From Rhodothermaeota bacterium MED-G12 (lineage in GTDB: Bacteria; Bacteroidota; Rhodothermia; Balneolales; Balneolaceae): a DNA stretch of 43,536 nt. Location of the stretch: assembly GCA_002457365.1 (NCBI GenBank), contig NTKP01000006.1, positions 1-43,536 of the forward strand, read 5' to 3'. Of the stretch, positions 23,595-32,320 are shown piece after piece (the first letter of the stretch is position 1; each line of letters opens with the position of its first letter). The notes beneath the pieces are model-generated. The model did no database searches. It was not told the DNA's origin and saw nothing but the letters and a program-made list of their open reading frames with translations. A program made the translations under genes and the position numbers.

Positions 23595-23957
23595 TTGAAT
23601 GCATTGGACAATCGCCTTGGGTCGCTTTGGCGCCCAGGGAGGAAAGTCCGGACACCAACAAGTACCGTGCTCAGCGATCCAATAGGCGTAGCTGAGGGTT
23701 TGCTTCGGCAAATACAGAAAGTGCAACAGAAAATAAACCGCTTCTTCGGGAGTAAGGGTGAAAAGGTGAGGTAAGAGCTCACCGCCTCTTGTCGTGAGAC
23801 AGAGGGCATGGTAAACCTCACGGGGTGCAAGTTCACGCAGGCAATACGTGCCACTTGTCATAACGTTGCCGGGTGGAACGCATTAGATAAATGATTGTCG
23901 TTTCGAATGCTAAAGTGCTAATTCGAAATACAGAATCCGGCTTATAGATGTATTCAG
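23595..23957 (+). ncRNA. rnpB: RNase P RNA (type A)
   Basis: This is the catalytic RNA of RNase P, which matures the 5' end of tRNAs. Conserved regions are visible in order: GAGGAAAGTCCGGACACC (5' P4 region), ACAGAAAATAAACCGC, the 3' P4 strand AGATAAATGATTGTC, and ACAGAATCCGGCTTA near the end. P1 is TGAATGCAT (23596) with ATGTATTCA (23948), one G-T pair. P2 pairs GGACAATCG with GATTGTC. The ends are set from P1 and may be off by a few nt. Several open frames cross the region on the other strand and are not genes. TATCTTTA just upstream may be the -7 element. A terminator follows at 23967. Confidence 0.95.
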
Positions 23958-23966
23958 CCAAATATG

Positions 23967-24000
23967 GAGCTCTCGTCCGAAAGGTCGAGAGCTCTTTCTT
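23967..24000 (+). terminator. Terminator of rnpB
   Basis: GAGCTCTCG / CGAGAGCTC, a perfect 9-bp stem continuing into CC-GAAA-GG, followed by TTTCTT. Confidence 0.9.
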
Positions 24001-24100
24001 GTAATAGAGCCAAATCTAGTAAGTTCAAAGTTAGATGAACTAAATACTCTAAAGCAGATACTGGAGACTTAGCACTGTAAATTTGATACAGAACTATTGG

Positions 24101-24577
24101 TCAAGGGTTGAACCGAACCCCTTCTTTTATGCTTCGTTTCATTTGACGCTTAACATCTTTTTCTTTTATGCTATCGCGTTTGTCATAAAGCTTCTTACCC
24201 TTTGCTAAGCCAATCTGTAATTTTGCCTTACCCCGTACAAAGTATAGCTTCAGAGGTACAATGGTATTTCCCTTTTGTTGCACCCCTTTATCAAGAGCTC
24301 GTATTTCTTTTTTGTGTAGAAGGAGCTTTCGATCCCGTTTAGGCTCATGATTCATGTAAGAGCCATGATCATACGGCGAAATATGGAACTCTTTCAGCCA
24401 AACTTCTTCTCCTTGAACAAATGCAAAAGCATCGGTAAAGTTAGCTTTACCAGCACGGAGCGATTTTACTTCGGTTCCCTGAAGCGAAATACCAGCCTCA
24501 AAAGTTTCCACGATGGTGTATTCATGGAAAGCTTTTCGATTGCTTATAGTGGGTGTGTTATTTTTTTTTTCGCTCAA
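24101..24577 (-). CDS. smpB: SsrA-binding protein SmpB
   Basis: SmpB binds tmRNA and brings it to stalled ribosomes. The 158 residues show ISNRKAFHEYTIVETFEAGISLQGTEVKSLRAGKANFTDAFA, the RDRKLLLHKKEI segment and KLYFVRGKAKLQIGLAKGKKLYDKRDSIKEKD, all family signatures. There is no ATG in the right place. An in-frame TAA lies 21 nt upstream, so translation most likely starts at the TTG at 24577. The start is followed by a run of ten As (codons 3-6). No clear ribosome binding site is visible. The tmRNA gene ssrA is not in the window. Confidence 0.95.
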   Translation of the reverse strand: MSEKKNNTPTISNRKAFHEYTIVETFEAGISLQGTEVKSLRAGKANFTDAFAFVQGEEVWLKEFHISPYDHGSYMNHEPKRDRKLLLHKKEIRALDKGVQQKGNTIVPLKLYFVRGKAKLQIGLAKGKKLYDKRDSIKEKDVKRQMKRSIKEGVRFNP

Positions 24578-24599
24578 AAGGGTGATAATCCGAATTTAT

Positions 24600-25058
24600 T
24601 TAAAGTGTAAAGCCAAATTCTTCAAGATCTGCAACTACATCTTCCGCGGGCGCACGGTTCCCAAAAGTAGCGTAAATGCCTAGTATTTGTTCAATCTCAG
24701 ATAGGGCTTTTTCGTTGTCTGGATTAATTCGAAGAACCTTTACGTACTCACGTAACGCATTATTCATCTTATCTCTCATATTGGTCACGTTTGCATCCCT
24801 ATATTCCAAAAACAAACCGTAATTCAAGTGAGTCATTTCTTTTAGCGTTAGAATTTCGGGGCTGTCAGGTTGTCCCTCTAACAATTCTAAGGCTTCCGTG
24901 TACTTATCTTCCGCTACTAGTTTGTCAATTTGGAGGGCTATGTCTACCGTGCTGGATAGAGTGGAGTTTTGCTCTTCACTATTGGACGAGCAAGACATGA
25001 AACTAATACTGAGTACGCATATGCCTAGGATGGAAAAAAATCTTTTTGAAGTGTTCAT
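24600..25058 (-). CDS. Hypothetical lipoprotein, TPR-like
   Basis: 152 residues with a lipoprotein signal peptide (MNTSKRFFSILGICVLSISFMSC, Cys at residue 23, then SSNSEE). The mature part is helical, with VDIALQIDKLVAEDKYTEALELLEGQPDSPEILTLKEMTHLNYG and LREYVKVLRINPDNEKALSEI, a TPR-like pair of helices. The specific function is unknown. It should sit in the outer or inner membrane facing the periplasm. It lies 22 nt upstream of smpB on the same strand, so the two may be co-transcribed, though they have no obvious functional link. Confidence 0.75.
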   Translation of the reverse strand: MNTSKRFFSILGICVLSISFMSCSSNSEEQNSTLSSTVDIALQIDKLVAEDKYTEALELLEGQPDSPEILTLKEMTHLNYGLFLEYRDANVTNMRDKMNNALREYVKVLRINPDNEKALSEIEQILGIYATFGNRAPAEDVVADLEEFGFTL

Positions 25059-25207
25059 GAATGTGGAGTAGGGGTTACAGTTTTAGTCAATACAATTAGG
25101 GGATAATAAGAAGCTTAAGTGATATTTATAGGTCTTAAATCAGAGATTATTACTTTTTTACGGTGCTGTTCTGGTTGCAATAGATTGTTGAAAAGTCGAA
25201 ATACATG

Positions 25208-25217
25208 GTGATATCAC
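25208..25217. promoter_or_regulatory. Perfect palindrome upstream of the lipoprotein gene
   Basis: GTGATATCAC is a 10-bp perfect palindrome 150 bp upstream of the lipoprotein start. It may be an operator. The 276-bp gap 25059-25334 otherwise holds only the terminator at 25261 and AT-rich sequence. Confidence 0.2.
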
Positions 25218-25260
25218 GGGGTCATACTTTACGAAAAGTGCTCTATAACTAGTGTATCAT

Positions 25261-25291
25261 CTATCAAAAAGTGCGTGATATGATGCACTTT
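25261..25291 (-). terminator. Terminator of the site-2 protease gene
   Basis: On the minus strand AAAGTGC and GCACTTT form a perfect 7-bp stem around a 10-nt loop, followed by TTGATAG. It lies 44 bp downstream of the protease stop codon. Confidence 0.6.
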
Positions 25292-25334
25292 AGTTCCCAA
25301 AATACCGTTCACATAAGACATATATTGTATCGTG

Positions 25335-26597
25335 TTAACTAATTAAGGTTAAGGGATTAAGGCTAATACACAGTATAAAAATAAGCATACTTACCCAGCC
25401 TAAGAATGTACGCCCGGGGCTCAAGGGTTCTTCATATCGTACGGGTGGATGCTCAATTTTGACAACATATGCCGTGAAGAACGACCAGAAAAGCCATAGT
25501 ACCGATCCTTCTTGTGCGAATGAGGGGGTCCATACATACAGAAAAAGCCCACTCATTAGGAGAGAAAGTGGAATCATGGCTCCCATCCAATACAAGTGTT
25601 CTTTGTAGGCTTTTTTCATGAGTAGGCTAAGCATGATGGTCCAAATCCCCCAAGCATATCCTATAGAACCAAAGCCGTGGGTGGTTAAATAGTTTTGAAA
25701 AAGAGGGACGGCCTCAATACCGGCTAGAATGGTTAAGCCTCCATAAAATATTCGTGCGATAATACGGTGTTTTTCGTAGCCCACTAGACTATATAATATG
25801 TGGCCACCATCGAGTTGCCCAACGGGCATTAAATTAAGAGCCGTGAAAAATAACCCAAACCAACCCGCTAGCAGGAAAGGATAATGCATGATTTCATACA
25901 TAGGCGGTGCTGAAGGGAAAAAAGAGGCTATAAAACTATACAAAGGGGTTTCGCCAAATAAAAAAACCATTTGTCCCTCCATTAGTGATGGCAGAGGTGG
26001 GTAGTATCCAAACTCATTAAAGTGATCAATGAGCATTTGGTGATCCCCAAATTCGTTTAAAAAACTGGGTCCAGGAAGTGTAAGAAAGCCAATGATAAGA
26101 ATGGCCAAGGAAACAATAAATCCAGCAAGAGGACCAGCGGCCCCAATATCGAATAGACTTCGAGTACGTTGAATCCGTTGGCGAATTTTTATAACAGCCC
26201 CTAATGTTCCAATTCCTACAGGTAAAGGTATATAATAAGGTAAGCTAACACGCACTCGATGATATACTGCAGCAAAGTAATGGCCAAATTCATGAACGGT
26301 TAAAAAACTAAGCAATAATGAGGCAAATAACGCCCCAGCTTTAAGATCTTCGTTAGTTGGAAACGGAAAGCTAAAACCTGCGAGTGTTTTAACTTGAAGG
26401 CCCTTACCTACTAGTAAGGTGCTTACGATACTGACAGAAATAAACGTAAGAATGAAGAGTACACCGTGGATAATAAGTTCTTTAAGGGTGGGTCTGTCAT
26501 TCTTGGGTTCAAGCACTTCGTTGTTCCAGTGCTCTTGACTCGATCGATCAACCGGAAAGGGATTATCTGAGCGTTCTGAGGATGGGGTTTCAGACAT
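25335..26597 (-). CDS. Site-2 protease family membrane metallopeptidase (M50)
   Basis: The 420-residue protein has many hydrophobic segments and the zinc motif H102-E-F-G-H106 in FLTVHEFGHYFAAVYH. The third-ligand region reads ALNLMPVGQLDGGHILYSLVG, with the Asp of the LDGGH motif. The GPLAGF turn is also present. Site-2 proteases cut transmembrane helices of substrates such as anti-sigma factors. This one lacks a PDZ domain and resembles the multi-spanning EGY1-like group. The first 35 residues are polar and probably cytoplasmic. It is the second gene of a minus-strand pair with arcA (36 nt), and the substrate is unknown. Confidence 0.9.
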   Translation of the reverse strand: MSETPSSERSDNPFPVDRSSQEHWNNEVLEPKNDRPTLKELIIHGVLFILTFISVSIVSTLLVGKGLQVKTLAGFSFPFPTNEDLKAGALFASLLLSFLTVHEFGHYFAAVYHRVRVSLPYYIPLPVGIGTLGAVIKIRQRIQRTRSLFDIGAAGPLAGFIVSLAILIIGFLTLPGPSFLNEFGDHQMLIDHFNEFGYYPPLPSLMEGQMVFLFGETPLYSFIASFFPSAPPMYEIMHYPFLLAGWFGLFFTALNLMPVGQLDGGHILYSLVGYEKHRIIARIFYGGLTILAGIEAVPLFQNYLTTHGFGSIGYAWGIWTIMLSLLMKKAYKEHLYWMGAMIPLSLLMSGLFLYVWTPSFAQEGSVLWLFWSFFTAYVVKIEHPPVRYEEPLSPGRTFLGWVSMLIFILCISLNPLTLIS

Positions 26598-26633
26598 TGA
26601 TTATGAATCTTTTGGTTGTTTTATCATGGGGAC

Positions 26634-27953
26634 TCATGTAGGTGAAGGGGTTCTATGTATAGGTAAGGTCATACAACGGGCTCCGCCTCGACCTCTACAC
26701 AATTCATGCCCCTCAAATCCTATTGCAATTTTATTGTTTGTACTCTTATGCTTAGACCAATCATAGTTTTTGTTGCCGTACTCTTCTAGGAATTCATGGG
26801 TTTTTAAATAGGTATATCCATGCTCTTCTAAGGCTTTAAAGGTATAGGTATTTCTGTCGTAACCCATTATTACTCCCGGTGCCAAGGCAAAAACGTTAGC
26901 TCCATCCGTCCACTGCTCCCGCTCTTGCTGCACCCCCTCACTCCCACCACAGGAAATGAACGTGTACTCCCTGCCAGTAAATTCTTCCAAAGCCTCTTTT
27001 ATATGATAGCGGGATTCCACCACGATCTGATCGTCCTGCTTCCTTAATGCCACCACATTATTTGCTTTGTTCTGGAAAACGGGTGGGTATATTACGCATT
27101 CATACTCGCTGGCAAAAGTAAAGATGGTGTCCAGGTGCATAGAGGATCGTTGTTTGGGTATGTCGATAGCTAAAATAGTTTCAACTCCTCCAGTCATTAG
27201 GGATTCAGCTGCTTTTAGCACCCCAGCAAAAGAGCTTCGTTCGCTTATGCCGACAAGAATTAACTTCTCAGATGCCACCAAAATATCACCACCCTCGATA
27301 GACTGTTCTGCTGGAAGCTGTATAATGGAATTACGGACCGGATTAAATAAAGGATGGTAATGGACAAGGGTATCCATGAGAATGGACTCTCTTAGTCGGG
27401 CTGGTGTAGCTGCCCTAGATAAGATGATTTGATTCCCAATTACAGCAGCTAAATCGCGAGTGAATAAAAGGTTTGGAATGGGATGAATAGGAATGTTGGC
27501 TAGTGCTCGCAGTCTATTTTCTGAAGCCAAGCCACTTGCGCTCCTTAGCCCGGATAAGGAGGACATATGTTTAGCAAAACTATCAGAACCCTCAATGGCC
27601 CAGAGTAACAAATCAGATGGCTCAAAAGCCTCTAATTCTGTCCGGACAAGGCTCAAAGGTAGGTTGGGAAATGCTTTGATCAGTTCATCTATGAAGTATT
27701 CCCTGGCTTCCTTTTGTTCAAAACATTGGCTAAATAAGGTGCGTATTTCATAAACCTGGGTTGGATCTTTCATGATAGTTTTGAAGACCGCAAGCATATC
27801 CAAGTGTTCTTCTCGGGCATGCTCTTCAAATATAATATCATCGAAAAGTAACTCGTGTTTCATCCCGGGATGTACCCAGGACAACTCAGGGCCAGGGGTG
27901 TGAACAATAACCCCGCTTAAATGGGAAATTTCAGAAGAAACGTTGAGAGCCAT
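26634..27953 (-). CDS. arcA: Arginine deiminase
   Basis: It hydrolyses arginine to citrulline and ammonia. The 439-residue protein contains the expected blocks: SEISHLSGVIVHTPGPEL, NLLFTRDLAAVIGNQIILSRAA, EGGDILVASEKLILVGISERSS, SSMHLDTIFTFAS and the catalytic cysteine Cys427 in GRGGARCMTLPI. It is slightly longer than the usual ~410, mostly through the internal part. No arcB, arcC or arcD is nearby, so the rest of the energy-yielding pathway cannot be inferred. It may serve arginine catabolism only. It precedes the site-2 protease gene on the same strand. Confidence 0.93.
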   Translation of the reverse strand: MALNVSSEISHLSGVIVHTPGPELSWVHPGMKHELLFDDIIFEEHAREEHLDMLAVFKTIMKDPTQVYEIRTLFSQCFEQKEAREYFIDELIKAFPNLPLSLVRTELEAFEPSDLLLWAIEGSDSFAKHMSSLSGLRSASGLASENRLRALANIPIHPIPNLLFTRDLAAVIGNQIILSRAATPARLRESILMDTLVHYHPLFNPVRNSIIQLPAEQSIEGGDILVASEKLILVGISERSSFAGVLKAAESLMTGGVETILAIDIPKQRSSMHLDTIFTFASEYECVIYPPVFQNKANNVVALRKQDDQIVVESRYHIKEALEEFTGREYTFISCGGSEGVQQEREQWTDGANVFALAPGVIMGYDRNTYTFKALEEHGYTYLKTHEFLEEYGNKNYDWSKHKSTNNKIAIGFEGHELCRGRGGARCMTLPIHRTPSPT

Positions 27954-28053
27954 ACACTGGTTTAGTTACAATGTCACAGTTCATCCCAAATATACGCTTT
28001 AGTATTGCCATTATTAAGCGGAATTGAATGTCTCCATTTAGTATTTTGATTTT

Positions 28054-28908
28054 ATGTCTACCCGTGCTGAAATAGAATCGCTTATGTTTTTGTTGGAGGA
28101 TCCCGATCCTTTTGTTCAGGAGCAAGTCCAGCTTCGGTTTATGGAGTTAGGGGATCGTGCCGTACCCTTGCTAGACCAGATACGTGTCCAAACCAAGGAT
28201 AAAGAAGAAAAAAAGCGAGCGAAAGAGGTACTTCATAAACTCACTTTTTCCACGCTTAAGGGAGATTTTGCAGAGCTTCTGCTGGAAGGTATAGGTAACC
28301 GCGCGCAACTGGAACGGGCTGTTATCACGCTTGCACGGTTTGGTCACCCAACCTTACGAGAATCCGAGTATGTAAAAATCCTGGATCATTTCGCAGATAT
28401 GATACGTCCTAGCTTGCGGTACAAACGAAGTGAGAGGGAAAAAATGCGCATCCTTATGAAATTTATCTTTGAGGATTTGAATTTCAGGGGGGACAATAAG
28501 GATTATCATAATCCAGCCAACGGGTTTATTGATCAGGTTATTGAGCGCAGAAAGGGGCTACCAATATCACTGAGTTTAGTAGCAATGTTTATAGCGCGAC
28601 GTCTTCAATTACCTGTTTTTGGTGTGAACATGCCTATTCACTTCATGTTGGCCTTTGTCGGTGAAAAAGAAGAACAACTTATCGACCCTTATGATCAGGG
28701 GGCTGAGGTAAGCTACGACCAGTGCTACTTCTTTTTAAAAAAGAACAACGTCACACCAAAGCCGGAACATTTCAAGATGGCCTCTGATATAGACATTTTA
28801 GCTCGTTGTATTAGAAATTTAATGCATAGTTACGAGAGAAACGAGGAGCATGACCAGGTACAGGAGTTAAAAAGTCTTCTGGGATTAGTGGAAGGGGAAG
28901 CGGTTTAG
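28054..28908 (+). CDS. SirB1-type transglutaminase-like protein
   Basis: 284 residues. The N-terminal ~110 residues are helical and HEAT-like (SLMFLLEDPDPFVQEQVQLRFMELG...). The rest matches the SirB1/transglutaminase-like core (Transglut_core2): NPANGFIDQVIERRKGLPISLSLVAMFIARRLQLPVFGVNMPIHFMLAF, with His and Asp in PIHFML and LIDPYDQG. Family members often lack a classical catalytic Cys, and none is seen in the expected place here, so activity is uncertain. The gene stands alone, divergent from arcA. An imperfect inverted repeat (AAATTAAGCGTA near 28935 and TACGCTTTTAATTT near 28978) follows and may help end transcription. Confidence 0.8.
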   Translation: MSTRAEIESLMFLLEDPDPFVQEQVQLRFMELGDRAVPLLDQIRVQTKDKEEKKRAKEVLHKLTFSTLKGDFAELLLEGIGNRAQLERAVITLARFGHPTLRESEYVKILDHFADMIRPSLRYKRSEREKMRILMKFIFEDLNFRGDNKDYHNPANGFIDQVIERRKGLPISLSLVAMFIARRLQLPVFGVNMPIHFMLAFVGEKEEQLIDPYDQGAEVSYDQCYFFLKKNNVTPKPEHFKMASDIDILARCIRNLMHSYERNEEHDQVQELKSLLGLVEGEAV

Positions 28909-29003
28909 TGGGTTATATAGCTTAGGTGAGTAAAATTAAGCGTATGTTGCTGAATTAGGTAGAAAAAGGTCGTATTTTACGCTTTTAATTTAATCAAAGC
29001 TTC

Positions 29004-30614
29004 ATGAGCACAACGGCTACCGCCGATACAAGTATTTCTACCGAGGCCTTAAAGCGGCGTACGTTTGCGATTATATCACACCCAGATGCAGGTAAGACGA
29101 CTCTCACCGAAAAGCTATTGTTGTATGGTGGAGCTATTCATGAAGCGGGTTCTGTGCGTGCTCGTAAGGCCTCCCATCATGCCGCTTCAGATTGGATGGC
29201 CATTGAAAAAGAGAGAGGTATATCGGTAACCTCTTCGGTTATGCGCTTCGAAAAGGATGGTATTAAGTATAATTTATTAGACACTCCAGGTCACAAGGAC
29301 TTCTCTGAGGATACCCTTCGCACGTTGGTGGCCGCCGATTCTGGGCTAATGGTCATCGATGTGGCTAAAGGAGTCGAGGAACAAACTGAAAAGCTGTTTG
29401 AAGTGTGTAAGTTGCGTGAAGTTCCGGTGATCACCTTTGTAAACAAGTGTGATCGTCCCGGGATGGAACCATTGGAAGTACTCAGTAATATAGAGAACAA
29501 GCTTGGAATTGAGGCTGTTCCCGCAAGTTGGCCTATGGGATATGGGCAAAAATTTCAAGGTATTTATGATGTTCAGGCGAAAAAAGTACATGTGTACGAA
29601 AAAGCCGATCATGGAGCCAAGAAGGCAATAACGGAATTAGTTAGCCCAGAAGAGGCATTAGATAGAAGTAATTTATCCGATCTAGAGAAAGAGGCATTTT
29701 TAGAAGAGCTAATGCTTATTGACGACATGTATGAAAGCATGGATCAGGATCTTTATAATGCGGGTAAAGTAACCCCTGTTTTTTTCGGGAGTGCATTAAA
29801 TAATTTTGGCTTGGATGTATTCTTGCATTATTTCCACCGCTTGGCCCCACCACCTCAAGGCTATGAGTACTCCAAGGGAGAGAAACGAGGATTAGAAGAC
29901 GAATTTTCTGGTTTTATTTTTAAGATGCAGGCCAATATGAATCCAGGCCATAGGGACTGTGCGGCCTTTATTCGCATCGCATCAGGAAAATTTGTGAGAG
30001 GGCAGGATGTAGTGGTCGCACATACAGGAAAGAAATTAAAATTGGCCACGCCACATACCCTTATGGGGGACGACCGGCAGTTGTTAGAAGAAGCTTACCC
30101 AGGTGATATTGTGTCCATTTTTAATCCTGGAGATTTTCGTATTGGAACAACAGTCTATGCTAAGAATCCTGTTCAATTTGACATTATTCCCCTTTTTACT
30201 CCGGAGCATTTTCAAAAAGTTGCTACCAAAGATCCTTTTAAACGGAAACAATTAAGGGAAGGCTTGCAGCAGCTTTCTGAAGAAGGAGTAGTCCACGTGT
30301 TTGAAGTACCTAATGGAGTGGGAAATGAACTTCTATTAGGTACCGTGGGGGTTTTGCAGTTCGAAGTAGTAGAACATAGAATGAGAGAAGAGTACAATGT
30401 AGATCTGGTTAAAACACCCGTTGCCTATCACTGCGCTAGATGGTTACCTAACGATAGAGCCGATATAATTTCGAAGTTGGAATCGGCCTACTCAACCCAT
30501 GTAACAAAGGACATGGAAGAAAATCCAATTGTTCTTTTTGACTCTATGTACGCCCTTCAACAGGCCGAGGAAAAAATCGGAGCCCAGCACCTATTTAAGT
30601 TTAAGCAAGGTTAA
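29004..30614 (+). CDS. prfC: Peptide chain release factor 3
   Basis: RF3 is a GTPase that helps release RF1/RF2 from the ribosome after termination. The 536-residue protein shows the G1 loop SHPDAGKTT (25-33), the switch region DWMAIEKERGISVTSS, DTPGHKDFSEDT (G3), FVNKCDRPG (G4) and the RF3-type C-terminal half with QLSEEGVVHVFEVP and GVLQFEVVEHRMREEYNVDL. Length is normal. RF3 is patchily distributed in bacteria. The following GNAT gene starts 20 nt downstream on the same strand and may be co-transcribed. Confidence 0.96.
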   Translation: MSTTATADTSISTEALKRRTFAIISHPDAGKTTLTEKLLLYGGAIHEAGSVRARKASHHAASDWMAIEKERGISVTSSVMRFEKDGIKYNLLDTPGHKDFSEDTLRTLVAADSGLMVIDVAKGVEEQTEKLFEVCKLREVPVITFVNKCDRPGMEPLEVLSNIENKLGIEAVPASWPMGYGQKFQGIYDVQAKKVHVYEKADHGAKKAITELVSPEEALDRSNLSDLEKEAFLEELMLIDDMYESMDQDLYNAGKVTPVFFGSALNNFGLDVFLHYFHRLAPPPQGYEYSKGEKRGLEDEFSGFIFKMQANMNPGHRDCAAFIRIASGKFVRGQDVVVAHTGKKLKLATPHTLMGDDRQLLEEAYPGDIVSIFNPGDFRIGTTVYAKNPVQFDIIPLFTPEHFQKVATKDPFKRKQLREGLQQLSEEGVVHVFEVPNGVGNELLLGTVGVLQFEVVEHRMREEYNVDLVKTPVAYHCARWLPNDRADIISKLESAYSTHVTKDMEENPIVLFDSMYALQQAEEKIGAQHLFKFKQG

Positions 30615-30634
30615 CCCAAAAAAAACAAAGACAC

Positions 30635-31132
30635 ATGTCTTCAACTAAAGATCCAGTAATGAGCACGCTTACGATAGAGCTTGCCAATCTAGATCTAAAA
30701 AAACATACGCAAGCAATTATTAACCTATTAAACCTGTTTTCTAAAGATAAAATGGGTCAAAATGAACTCCTTGAACAGGGTATCAAAAAAGACGTCATTC
30801 AAGAGCTAAGAAAGCATCCAACTACCTTGGTTTTTTTGGCGTTTAAGGACGAACAACCCATTGGTTTGGTGACGGCCTTTTTAGGCTTTTCAACCTTTAC
30901 TGCTAAACAAACCCTTAAAATTCACGACTTGGTGGTGCATCCCGATGCACGCGGTCTGGGTGTGGGAACAAAACTCCTAGATTATGTTCAAGAAGAGGCC
31001 GAGCGGCGTGACTGTTCTAAGATAACGCTGGAGGTGCGGGAAGATAATCCTGCTAAGAAATTATATGAGCGCGAGGGTTTCGAGTTTGGTGAGCCTCGGT
31101 GGTGGTATATGACTAAGGAATTACCAGCTTAG
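30635..31132 (+). CDS. GNAT family N-acetyltransferase
   Basis: 165-residue GNAT fold: the acetyl-CoA loop is in DLVVHPDARGLGVGTKLLDYVQEEAE (R/Q-x-x-G-x-G/A), then ITLEVREDNPAKKLYEREGFEFGEPRWWYMTKEL, the characteristic last strands. The substrate is unknown; the wording resembles enzymes acting on small amines. An ATG at 30659 is an alternative start that would drop eight residues. The 3' end overlaps the end of the convergent transglycosylase gene by 20 bp. Confidence 0.9.
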   Translation: MSSTKDPVMSTLTIELANLDLKKHTQAIINLLNLFSKDKMGQNELLEQGIKKDVIQELRKHPTTLVFLAFKDEQPIGLVTAFLGFSTFTAKQTLKIHDLVVHPDARGLGVGTKLLDYVQEEAERRDCSKITLEVREDNPAKKLYEREGFEFGEPRWWYMTKELPA

Positions 31133-31940
31133 CATCTTCAGCTAAAGAAAGTACCGCCTGTTGATACAGTGAGCTCGTATTGTAGCGTAAAATTGCATCT
31201 TTGACATTCCCTTCTATCTCGGTAAAGTGAGCTAAATAATTTGCCACTGAGCGAATGTTGTCGGGCATATGATACAGTCCTTGTCCTTCGCTGTTTTTCC
31301 ACCATCTGTTTAACGAATACGGGATAAATTGGGCATAGGACATAGCCCCTGCATAACTGGATTGTAAGCTCATTATATCCAGCCCGGTTCGCTTACAAAA
31401 ACGTAGCAATTCGATAAGTTGTGCCTCGGCAAAACTGTACCTATAATCTTCTGCCATCATGGAGATGTAGGCATTAAGCGGATTGTAACTACCTTTGTAG
31501 CGGCCAAATTCAGATTCCACCCCTAAAATACCCATGATAATTTCTTTGGGGATACCAAATTCTTTTTCCGCAGCAAGTAGCTCAGCGGAGTAGGTGGTAT
31601 AGAATTCGGCTAATTTATTTTTCTTTATTTCGTAGGCTAGTATTTCTTTATAATCCTCAAAACTTTCGATTCGACGCTCGGCAGAACGGGTAAATTTTTC
31701 GGTAATTCCCTCGATGTACTGAAACCTATCATCGGCAAGATACTCACTTAAGTCCCATCCCATGTCGTTGTATTGGCTAACTATTAACGCAATGCGGCGC
31801 TGAATGTCGTCTGGCATACGATCATTGATTTCAGAGGATGGCGCAGAAGATATTGTGGATTGTGCATGCGTGGGCTTTCCTCCCAAGAAAGCAATACAAA
31901 ATGCGATAGTGAGTCCATAGCGAAGACTTTGTCGAATCAC
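31113..31940 (-). CDS. MltB-type lytic murein transglycosylase, GTG start
   Basis: The catalytic domain shows IIMGILGVESEFGRYKGSYNPLNAYI (Glu in GVESEFG), the SYAGAMSYAQFIPYSLNRWW segment and RSVANYLAHF, as in MltB-like transglycosylases that cut peptidoglycan between MurNAc and GlcNAc. The frame is open to an ATG at 32120, but that adds 60 residues in front of a signal peptide. I prefer the GTG at 31940: it gives (M)IRQSLRYGLTIAFCIAFLGGKPTHAQ as an N-terminal export signal, and GGGAG lies 7 nt upstream. The resulting protein is 275 residues. A start at 32054 (MNPHPFL...) is the other option. The protein should act in the periplasm. Confidence 0.85.
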   Translation of the reverse strand: MIRQSLRYGLTIAFCIAFLGGKPTHAQSTISSAPSSEINDRMPDDIQRRIALIVSQYNDMGWDLSEYLADDRFQYIEGITEKFTRSAERRIESFEDYKEILAYEIKKNKLAEFYTTYSAELLAAEKEFGIPKEIIMGILGVESEFGRYKGSYNPLNAYISMMAEDYRYSFAEAQLIELLRFCKRTGLDIMSLQSSYAGAMSYAQFIPYSLNRWWKNSEGQGLYHMPDNIRSVANYLAHFTEIEGNVKDAILRYNTSSLYQQAVLSLAEDAKLVIP

Positions 31941-32271
31941 ACGGTGGATCTCCCAAACAAATGCACAATCGCGAGGCTCCAAGCGTGCTAGTTTAGCAAA
32001 ACTGGGTGGTCTTTTCTGTGATAAACTCTCAGACAAAAAGGGATGGGGGTTCATAGGCCTATGTTTTTCTACATTCAAATATTGTATCTCAGTATACCAA
32101 AGATTTGCCAAATACATCAAGCAGTAGGTTCAGGATTTTCGTGGGAATCCCATATGACTATCAACTAGAAATGCCTTATATTTAAAAATGAATAATGTTT
32201 CTCAATAATCCTTGTCATTTTGGGGGTAATCGGGTCATATAGGTATCTACGTTAGGCGGTTCCGATAACCC

Positions 32272-32306
32272 AAACCCAATCAAATGAGGTAAATACAAAC
32301 CCAATC
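32272..32306 (+). repeat. 10-bp direct repeat upstream of lpdA
   Basis: AAACCCAATC occurs at 32272 and again at 32297, 25 bp apart, just before the lpdA start. It may be a regulator site or chance. The gap 32121-32320 contains nothing else I can name. Confidence 0.3.
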
Positions 32307-32320
32307 GAAGAAAGAATATT

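Noticed and set aside
23574..23861. Open frames of 87-97 codons on the minus strand across the RNase P RNA
   Set aside because: They lie inside a clearly conserved structural RNA and show no protein-like features.
31941..32120. N-terminal 60 codons of the longest transglycosylase frame
   Set aside because: A signal peptide following a 60-residue polar stretch is unlikely; a GTG with a good ribosome binding site sits at the right place.
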